Assembly (NCBI GenBank): GCA_963785035.1
Contig: CAWATG010000004.1
Span: 310,001-374,000, forward strand
Direction of reading: 5' to 3'
Length of the DNA: 64,000 bases
From: CAWATG01 sp963785035
GTDB lineage: Bacteria > Actinomycetota > Acidimicrobiia > IMCC26256 > CAWATG01
The notes beneath the pieces were generated by a model, which saw only the letters and a list, made by a program, of their open reading frames with translations, was not told where the DNA came from and searched no databases. The stretch's first letter is position 1. Each line of letters starts with the position of its first letter. Of the stretch, positions 45,571-51,718 are shown piece by piece. A program made the position numbers and the translations under genes.

Positions 45571-46734
45571 TCAGCCTCTGGGGAGACCGAGGATCCTTGT
45601 GGCGAGAATGCCCTTGTTGATCTGGGTTGTCCCGCCTGCGATGGTCAAGGCCCGCATGTACACGCGATCACGGCCCCATTTGCCCGTATTGGCATCCGCG
45701 CCGAGGACCTCACCTGCGATCTCACTGGCGTGCTGTTCGGCGTCGCCCCAGAGCAGCTTGGCGATGCTCGACTCCGGACCGAGCATCCGACCGTGGAGAG
45801 CACCCGAGATTGCACGTTCGGAGAGAAGCTTCAAGAGCTCCCCCTCGAGGTAGACGTGGGCGAGTTCTTGGCGCAGGACGGGATCGTCGGCCGCCATCGT
45901 CCCGGGCGCGATCTCGGTGACCTTCGCCTGGTCGATGAGCCGGCGGATCTTGGCGCGTGTCCCGAGGTGCATGTTGGCGACCGTGCCGCGTTCGTACGCA
46001 AGGGTCGTCATCGCGACGCGCCAACCCTCGTTGGGCGGCCCGAGCAGCGCTGTGACGGGGACGCGCACGTCGGTGAAGAAGATCTCATTGAACTCGGCCT
46101 CACCAGTGATGGTCTTCAGCGGCCGAACCTCGACACCGGGCAGTGTCATATCGAGCAGGATGCAGGAGATGCCACGGTGTTTCGGGAGCTCGGGATCGGT
46201 GCGTACCAGGAGCTCGCAGTAGTTCGCGAGGTGGCCGAGCGTGTTCCAGGTCTTCTGGCCATTGATGACGTAGCAGTCACCGTCGAGCACGGCCGAGGTC
46301 TTCAGCGATGCCAGGTCGGACCCTGCATCGGGTTCGGAGAAGCCCTGGCACCAAATATCGTCACCGCGCAGCATTCTGGGTAGTAGTTGCGTCTTTTGTT
46401 CTGCGGTGCCGTGTTCGATGATCGCCGGCGCGATGTTGGCAAGGCCAAGGGGATTCAGCGTCCCAGGCGCACCTGCACGGTGCATCTCTTCGGCGAAGAC
46501 CACCTGTTCCATGATCCCCGCACCGCGCCCACCGAACTCCTCTGGCCATGCAATGGCTGCATATCGGGCTTCGGCAAGGGATCGGTTCCACGCTCGGAGC
46601 ACTTCGATTCGGGCGGGTGAGGGATCGAGGGTCAGCTCGCCATCACCACGGATCTCGTCGGTGAGGTTTGCTGCGAGCCATGTGCGGAACTCAGCGCGAA
46701 ATGCTTCGGCCTCAGGGGGGTAGTTGAAATCCAT
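45571..46734 (-). CDS. Acyl-CoA dehydrogenase
   Basis: 387 residues. CQGFSEPDAGSDLASL (FAD/substrate site), GQKTWNTLGHLANYCELLVR, and AGGTTQINKGILATRILGLP at the C-terminus mark a complete ACAD of the FadE-type large family. It oxidises an acyl-CoA to enoyl-CoA; in its region no other beta-oxidation gene is adjacent, unlike the pair at 22.9-25.3 kb. The ATG at 46734 gives the usual MDFNYPPEAEAFRAEFRTWL start. Confidence 0.94.
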   Translation of the reverse strand: MDFNYPPEAEAFRAEFRTWLAANLTDEIRGDGELTLDPSPARIEVLRAWNRSLAEARYAAIAWPEEFGGRGAGIMEQVVFAEEMHRAGAPGTLNPLGLANIAPAIIEHGTAEQKTQLLPRMLRGDDIWCQGFSEPDAGSDLASLKTSAVLDGDCYVINGQKTWNTLGHLANYCELLVRTDPELPKHRGISCILLDMTLPGVEVRPLKTITGEAEFNEIFFTDVRVPVTALLGPPNEGWRVAMTTLAYERGTVANMHLGTRAKIRRLIDQAKVTEIAPGTMAADDPVLRQELAHVYLEGELLKLLSERAISGALHGRMLGPESSIAKLLWGDAEQHASEIAGEVLGADANTGKWGRDRVYMRALTIAGGTTQINKGILATRILGLPRG

Positions 46735-46903
46735 GATCGACGAGGTCCTCTCCGGTGTCCGCTGCCCTGAAACCCATCCGTGGCCGTCGAACGCTAGCGC
46801 AGGCCACCGCTGAGGCCACGAGCCGGGTCGGGCCGCTCGCGTGGCGTGGAGGTCGTCAGTGGGGTTCCGACACCGAAGCCGTTCGGGTGCTTTCAGATCG
46901 GCC

Positions 46904-47131
46904 TCAAACGACCTCGAGCCATGGCGCGGGCGCAGCCGGAGCGTGTTCGACTCGCACGATCCGCGCGAGACGGTCCGTTCGGAAACTCGCGACCCGTGTC
47001 GAGAAGCTTGACAGCTTCTGATGGCGGCCGTTGCTCACGAAGAACGTGACCAACGGCCCTTCCATCTCGTATGCGTCAGCGTCGTCGATGGTCTCGGTCG
47101 TGGCGTCAACCATGGTGATCTCGAAGCTCAT
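46904..47131 (-). CDS. Small conserved hypothetical protein
   Basis: 75 residues from the ATG at 47131 (MSFEITMVDATTETIDDADA). The sequence is a plausible small beta-rich protein (YEMEGPLVTFFVSNGRHQKL, SFSTRVASFRTDRLARIVRV). There is no membrane segment or known motif. It sits 169 bases upstream of the acyl-CoA dehydrogenase gene on the same strand and is divergent from rubrerythrin. Function unknown; the frame could be extended upstream to 47257, but the extra part lacks coding character. Confidence 0.6.
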   Translation of the reverse strand: MSFEITMVDATTETIDDADAYEMEGPLVTFFVSNGRHQKLSSFSTRVASFRTDRLARIVRVEHAPAAPAPWLEVV

Positions 47132-47445
47132 GGGATCACCGTACGCTTGTGTCCCTGTGGATCGATAGAGGTATTGCCCTGTGTCTTTCTTGTGGACATG
47201 TGAGGCCGATCGGTGGATGACGAAGCGATTCGGTGCAGATTGCGTGCCTAGGGCCACTCGTAACGCACCAAAGTGGTCGCAAAGTGCATGGGTTGCTTGT
47301 TGGCGAGGGGCGTCGTTAGATTGCGAGGAGACATCGCATGCCGACGGGCGCCGTGCCGTGGCTGAAGAGTTCGCGACAGATGTTTGTACGTCCCCATCCG
47401 ACCGTCTGGGTCCAGAAGCCGTGTGTGATCTCGAAGGAGAACCTG
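47132..47445. promoter_or_regulatory. Intergenic region upstream of rubrerythrin
   Basis: This 314-base stretch separates a small minus-strand gene from rubrerythrin. A sigma-70-like pair TTGCTT (47293-47298) and TTAGAT (47316-47321) with a 17-base spacer could start the rubrerythrin transcript and would leave a 5' leader of about 115 bases. I see no repeat or conserved RNA structure in the leader. Confidence 0.35.
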
Positions 47446-47865
47446 ATGCCCAAGCTCAATGGCACGCAAACCCACGAAAACCTCAAGGCCGCATTTGCCG
47501 GCGAGAGCCAGGCCAACCGCCGTTACCTGTATTTTGCTCAGAAGGCTGATGTCGAGGGGTACCCCGACGCCGCAGCGTTGTTCCGTTCGGTGGCCGAGGG
47601 AGAGACCGGCCACGCGTTCGGACACTTCGATTTTCTTGCTGAAGTCGGCGACCCTGCAACAGGCGTGCCAGTGGGTCCGACCGCCGACAACTTCAAGTCG
47701 GCCATCGAAGGCGAGACGTACGAGTACACCGAGATGTACCCGGGGTTCGCTCGTACCGCACGCGACGAGGGATTCGAAGAGATCGCCGAATGGCTCGAGA
47801 CGCTGGCGCGCGCAGAGAAGAGCCATGCAGGCCGCTTTGGTGAGGGCCTCGCCTCGCTCAAGTAG
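47446..47865 (+). CDS. Rubrerythrin
   Basis: 139 residues from the ATG at 47446 (MPKLNGTQTHENLKAAFAGE) with AAGGAG 7 nt upstream; a longer frame from 47338 lacks a good site. The four-helix bundle carries the di-iron ligands in FAGESQANRRYLYF, AEGETGHAFGHFDF (E-x-x-H), AIEGETYEYTEMYPGF and ARAEKSHAGRF (E-x-x-H). The usual C-terminal rubredoxin domain is absent, so it is the short, sulerythrin-like type. It reduces peroxide in the cytoplasm with electrons from a separate donor. Followed by DUF3501, a common partner gene. Confidence 0.94.
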   Translation: MPKLNGTQTHENLKAAFAGESQANRRYLYFAQKADVEGYPDAAALFRSVAEGETGHAFGHFDFLAEVGDPATGVPVGPTADNFKSAIEGETYEYTEMYPGFARTARDEGFEEIAEWLETLARAEKSHAGRFGEGLASLK

Positions 47866-47892
47866 CTTCGGGCTGGACTACCTGTTGGTCGG

Positions 47893-47910
47893 CCCCGGGG
47901 AGACCCGGGG
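47893..47910 (+). terminator. GC-rich hairpin between rubrerythrin and DUF3501
   Basis: CCCCGGG (47893-47899) and CCCGGGG (47904-47910) form a perfect 7-bp stem around a GAGA tetraloop, and flanking GG/TC can add two pairs. It lies between two co-directional genes, with no T tract, so partial termination or differential mRNA stability are both possible. Confidence 0.45.
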
Positions 47911-47974
47911 TCGAACCATGTTCGTTTCCGTTGAACAGGCGCGTCCCACGGTGAGGATCCGAGGCGGTGAGGCC

Positions 47975-48577
47975 ATGAGAAAACTCACACTTGAGGACAT
48001 CGCCGAGCCACGCGCGTATGAGCGCGAACGCGAGCGCTTCCGCGCCGAGATCATCGCGACCAAGCGTCGCCGCCGCATCGCTCTCGGGATGCTCCTGACC
48101 CTCGTCTTCGAGAATCGACAGACTGTTCGGTTCCAAGTTCAGGAAATGGTGCGCGCCGAACGCATGCTCAGCGATGAAGCCGTCGCGCATGAGGTCGAGA
48201 CCTACAACGCGCTGATTCCCGACGAATGCGAACTCTCGGCGACGTTGTTCATCGAGCTGACAAGCGAAGCACTGCTCGCCGAGTGGCTTCCCAAGTTCGT
48301 CGGGGTGCAACGTGCGGTAGGGATTCGACTTGGTGACGGATCGTTGGTGGTGGGGGAGCCCCAGGACGAGGATCGTCTGACCCGTGAGGAGATCACCACG
48401 ACTGTCCACTATCTGAAGTTCCGGTTCACGCCCGAGCAGCGAGAGCGGTTCTGCGCCGAGAGTTCCGGCGGTGTCGCGATCGTTGTGCATCATCGGGAAT
48501 ACGTCGCCGAAGTGGTGCTCACCGAGGAGCAGCATCGCGAACTGGTCGAAGACCTCGACGAAGGCGGTCAAGGCTGA
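47975..48577 (+). CDS. DUF3501 family protein
   Basis: 200 residues from the ATG at 47975 (MRKLTLEDIAEPRAYERERE). The start L.DI....Y...R..FR.EI...K..RR...G and the following LVFENRQTVRFQVQEMVRAE are the hallmark of DUF3501, a family usually encoded after rubrerythrin and often a (Fe-S) protein. Function unknown; a link to peroxide or oxygen defence is inferred from neighbourhood. The stop overlaps the dUTPase start (TGATG). Confidence 0.88.
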   Translation: MRKLTLEDIAEPRAYERERERFRAEIIATKRRRRIALGMLLTLVFENRQTVRFQVQEMVRAERMLSDEAVAHEVETYNALIPDECELSATLFIELTSEALLAEWLPKFVGVQRAVGIRLGDGSLVVGEPQDEDRLTREEITTTVHYLKFRFTPEQRERFCAESSGGVAIVVHHREYVAEVVLTEEQHRELVEDLDEGGQG

Positions 48578-49087
48578 TGGGCACGGCGGCGCGGCCTGCG
48601 CGCGGTGATCAAGCGATCGCAGACGTTGCATCCTTCGCAGACGTTGCACCCGTCGAAATCGAGATCCTTCGCCTTGACGACGGTCTGGCCACGCCGATCA
48701 ATCGCCACGCGCACGATGCGGGGTATGACCTTCATGCTCGAGACGAGGTCACGCTCGCTTCCGGCGGCGGTCGCGGCGCTCATCCCGACCGGTGTGGCGA
48801 TCGCGCTGCCCGTCGGATGGGCAGGCTTTGTGCAGCCACGTTCCGGGCTGGCGTTGCGTCATGGCGTCACGGTTCTCAATACGCCTGGCCTCATCGACGC
48901 CGGGTATCGCGATGAGCTCAGGGTGATCCTGGTCAATACCGATCCGGAGGTCGACTATGTCGTCAAACGGGGCGATCGCATTGCTCAACTCGTGGTACAG
49001 CGAGTGGCGGCGATCCGTTGGATCGAGGTCGCCGCATTGCCCGAGGCGTCGAGAGGCGCCGAGGGATTCGGCTCGACGGGTCGGTGA
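48577..49087 (+). CDS. dut: dUTPase; frameshift at about 48770
   Basis: About 169 residues from the ATG at 48577. All five dUTPase motifs are visible over two frames: motif 1 HAHDAGYDLHA in the first frame, then motif 2 PRSGLALRHG, motif 3 NTPGLIDAGYRDE, motif 4 RGDRIAQLVVQ and motif 5 GAEGFGSTGR in the next. One extra base in the GGCGGCGGTCGCGGCG tract at 48764-48775 separates them. The enzyme hydrolyses dUTP to dUMP and is normally important for DNA integrity. This makes a true null allele unlikely and a sequence error likely. The N-terminal extension of about 25 residues contains a duplicated 14-base word. Confidence 0.92.
48617..48648 (+). repeat. 14-base direct repeat inside dut N-terminus
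   Basis: TCGCAGACGTTGCA occurs at 48617-48630 and again at 48635-48648 (period 18). It encodes the repeated ADVAS/ADVAP in the N-terminal extension of dUTPase and keeps the frame. Confidence 0.7.
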
Positions 49088-49180
49088 GCGGCCGATCCAC
49101 ACAACGCAACCGACCTCCTTCACGCCTGGAGGTGAGGTTCCGATCTCCGCTTTTCCGGCGCGCTAGTGTGTAAGTCCCAC

Positions 49181-49253
49181 GCGGCAGTAGCTCAGTTGGT
49201 AGAGCGCAACCTTGCCAAGGTTGAGGTCGCCGGTTCGAGCCCGGTCTGCCGCT
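49181..49253 (+). tRNA. tRNA-Gly (anticodon GCC)
   Basis: Full cloverleaf: acceptor GCGGCAG/CTGCCGC, D-arm GCTC...GAGC with AGTTGGTA loop, anticodon stem CAACC/GGTTG with loop TTGCCAA (anticodon GCC), T-arm GCCGG TTCGAGC CCGGT, discriminator T. The CCA end is encoded directly after it (49254-49256). Confidence 0.97.
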
Positions 49254-49344
49254 CCATTCAGGCATCATCGCCTATCAGTACCGCTCAAGTGACCCAGCAC
49301 ATCCGTTTTCTACGGAGTAATGGCAACGAGACGGAGGTATGGCA

Positions 49345-49752
49345 ATGAGAGGTTCAGCTACACGCAGCGCGTCGCAGGCCGTAAGAATTCGCCTCGCCTG
49401 GCTTGGTGCAGGGATCGGTACGGGCTTCCTCCTTGCGCCCCTCATCAGCCCCGAACAGCGAAGGTCGCGATGGCGAGACGAGCGCGACCGGTTCACCTCG
49501 CCGCAACGAGGTAACCGTCGCCCGATTGGCAAGGCGGCGAAGAAGGACGACGAGGATCTCAAGGCGCGGGTGTATGACGCACTGCCTGCCTGGCGCGGCG
49601 TCTGCGCTATCGAAACCCGGGCGGGCCAGGTAGTGCTGCGGGGTGAGGTAAGTCGTGTCGAGGACATCGCGGCCGTTGAGGTCGATGTCCGAAACGTTGC
49701 CGGGGTTGACGAGGTCGTCAACCTCATGCATTTGGAGAACGCTCCGGAGTAG
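49345..49752 (+). CDS. BON-domain membrane-anchored protein
   Basis: 135 residues. I chose the ATG at 49345 (MRGSATRSASQAVRIRL) because GGAGG lies 7 nt upstream; an ATG at 49339 would sit on top of that site. A membrane helix (LAWLGAGIGTGFLLAPLI) is followed by a basic linker and a BON domain (about 70-130: LKARVYDALPAWRGVCAIET, VVLRGEVSRVEDIAAVEVDV, VAGVDEVVNLM). BON domains bind membranes or other envelope components; in actinobacteria they often occur in small stress-linked proteins. Not in an obvious operon. Confidence 0.85.
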   Translation: MRGSATRSASQAVRIRLAWLGAGIGTGFLLAPLISPEQRRSRWRDERDRFTSPQRGNRRPIGKAAKKDDEDLKARVYDALPAWRGVCAIETRAGQVVLRGEVSRVEDIAAVEVDVRNVAGVDEVVNLMHLENAPE

Positions 49753-49840
49753 ACCACGCGCCTTTCGGGTATCCGCGCTTTCAGGGCCGCCATCAGCCAA
49801 GATGACGCGTGCACACTGAGCATGGCGGAGGTGCTGAAAC

Positions 49841-50717
49841 GTGTTGACTCGGCGACGAACCGCGCTGGTGATGATGGTCGGCGGTGTTGTGATGGGGTTG
49901 TTGTCGCTCGTCGGCGGAGCCGCCTACGCCCATCATTCCGAGCTGTCGGTGACGGCGATCTGTGGTCCGGGCAACGTTGCGACTTTGCGAATCACCGCGA
50001 CGTCGTGGCAAGAGGCCGTCGTCCCGAACGAGCGGGTCAATAACGAAATACAGATCGCTGTCGATGGTGTGCCCGTCCACGTGGGAGCGTTTCTGCCGTC
50101 GAACAACTTCACGTTCACCATCGATATCCCCACGACCCCCGGGCTCCATGATGTGACGGCGACAGCCCTCGTCGGGTTCGGCGCTGATGAAGACCTCTTC
50201 GGGATTGGTGGCGTGACGGCGATCGACGACGTCGTCGTTCCTTCGGAGTGCGAGGACATAGCGGAGCCGCTTCCGCCGACCGTTCCACCCACTCCGACCA
50301 CGGTCGCTCCGACCACTACGACCACGGTGCTCCGACCACTACGACCACCGTGGTCGCTCCGACCCCTACGACCACGGTCGTCCGACCACTACGACGACGG
50401 TCGTCCGAAGCCCCACGACCACGGCTGTGGCGGGTACTTCGGCGACCACCCCGGATGAGTCGACGGTTCCTGTCGGCGTGCTTCCGCCGCCGGCTTTCGG
50501 GACGGCGGGAACTCGGGTCGGTGTACCGGAAATCGGCGTTGCCGATCAGATCGCTGTCCGATCGGCGAATGGTGGCGGGGTCACCGATGGCCTCCTGCCG
50601 ATGACCGGTGGCAGCCCCACGCTCCTGGTGGTCCTCGGGTTTTCGCTGCTGTTTGGCGGTTTGGCGCTGCTCGGCGTCGACGGCCGGTCTCCGTCACGGC
50701 GTCGCCGGCGCACCTGA
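49841..50717 (+). CDS. LPXTG-anchored surface protein with Thr/Pro-rich stalk; two frameshifts
   Basis: About 290 residues from a GTG at 49841 with GGAGGTG upstream. A signal peptide (MMVGGVVMGLLSLVGGAAYA|HHS) precedes a beta-rich domain of about 100 residues (CGPGNVATLRITATSWQEAV, LPSNNFTFTIDIPTTPGLHD) that I cannot assign. A TTTTTV/APTPTTT stalk follows and then the sorting signal LPMTG, a hydrophobic helix (LLVVLGFSLLFGGLALLG) and a basic tail. The frame shifts twice inside the stalk (about 50330 and 50390), each repaired by adding one base. It is probably linked to the cell wall by a sortase; no sortase gene is in the window. Confidence 0.82.
50280..50445 (+). repeat. Thr/Pro-coding degenerate short repeats
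   Basis: Degenerate units of the form CCGACCACTACGACCACGGTCGCT are repeated about six times. They encode the Thr/Pro/Val stalk of the LPXTG protein. Two units lack one C each relative to the others, which is what breaks the frame. Confidence 0.7.
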
Positions 50718-50834
50718 GTCCCACACGGAGTCCCACAACGAGTCGCTGCGGCGGGCGTGTCGGGACAGTCGTGAACAGATCCGTGCAGGCTGCCGGTAGT
50801 CCCTAGGCTTGGGTGATGTCGGCCGATCGACCAC

Positions 50835-51718
50835 ATGCCTGAGCTCGAAATGGTCGATCTGCGCCCGAGGCCTTTCCGTTGGCCGATCGGGCTCAAGCCA
50901 CTTGAACCGGCCGAGTGGATCCTTGTCGACGGGCGGTACGACGAGGATCTTGCCGAGAAGCGCGCGCTCTACGAAGGCCAGTTCGTCGGATGTCGTTGCG
51001 GCGCTGCCCGAAACGGAAGGCCCAGCGACCGAGGTGTTGGCAGCGCTCGTTGCGCAACTCGATGCCGTTGCGCCGGATCGGGCGCGCGCCGCTCGGGCCG
51101 TGATCGCCGAGGAGCCTGATCGGCATCCGATCGCGACGGCGGGCCTCATCGTCCAAGAGGATCTGTGTTTGCACACGATGGTGAACGGCGAGCTGGCGCT
51201 CAGCGCTGCGTCGGTCTGTTTCCCGACGCGCTGGCGTATGCCCGACAAGCTCGGACAGCCCTTGAGGGCGATCCATGCGCCCGTACCGCACTACGCATCG
51301 ATCGGCGACGGCGTCGATCGCATTGTGGCCAAGCTCGGCGCCGCGAGGGGTGTGTGGCGCGCCAACTGGAGTGTCATAGACGATCCCGGCTTGTTCCAGG
51401 CTCCAGGCACCGAACGGCGTGACCAGTCCCCGATAACGATCGAGAACGTTGGTCAGCGATTGTGGTTAAGGATCGAACGCCAGACCCTGCGCCGTTTCCC
51501 TGAGCACGATTCGGTGCTGTTCACGATTCGATTGTTCCAGCGCCCGTTTGCGGACCTTGCCGCCCGGCCGAATTTTGCGTGTGACCTCGCGGCAACCATG
51601 CCGCGCTCTGCCCGACGATGTCGTCGAGTACAAGAGCCTCCGACCCTTCTATGAGGTTGCGACTGCTTGGTTGGACGCTGTGTCGGCGCCGTCGAGCGGG
51701 GGAGTCGGTCCGACCTAG
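50835..51718 (+). CDS. DUF3445 (heme-dependent oxidative N-demethylase-like); two frameshifts
   Basis: About 293 residues from the ATG at 50835 (MPELEMVDLRPRPFRWPIG). The DUF3445 pattern is clear: GLKPLEPAEWILVDGRYDED, then DLCLHTMVNGELALSAASVC, FPTRWRMPDKLGQPLRAIHA, PVPHY and GVWRANWSVIDDPGLFQ. DUF3445 is related to the alpha subunit of heme-dependent oxidative N-demethylase. The frame shifts at about 50988 (FVGC to FVDVVAALPET) and about 51603 (MPRS to MPALPDDVVEYKSLRPFYEV), each repaired by removal of one base. Its TAG at 51716-51718 shares CTAG with the stop of the convergent gene. Confidence 0.85.
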
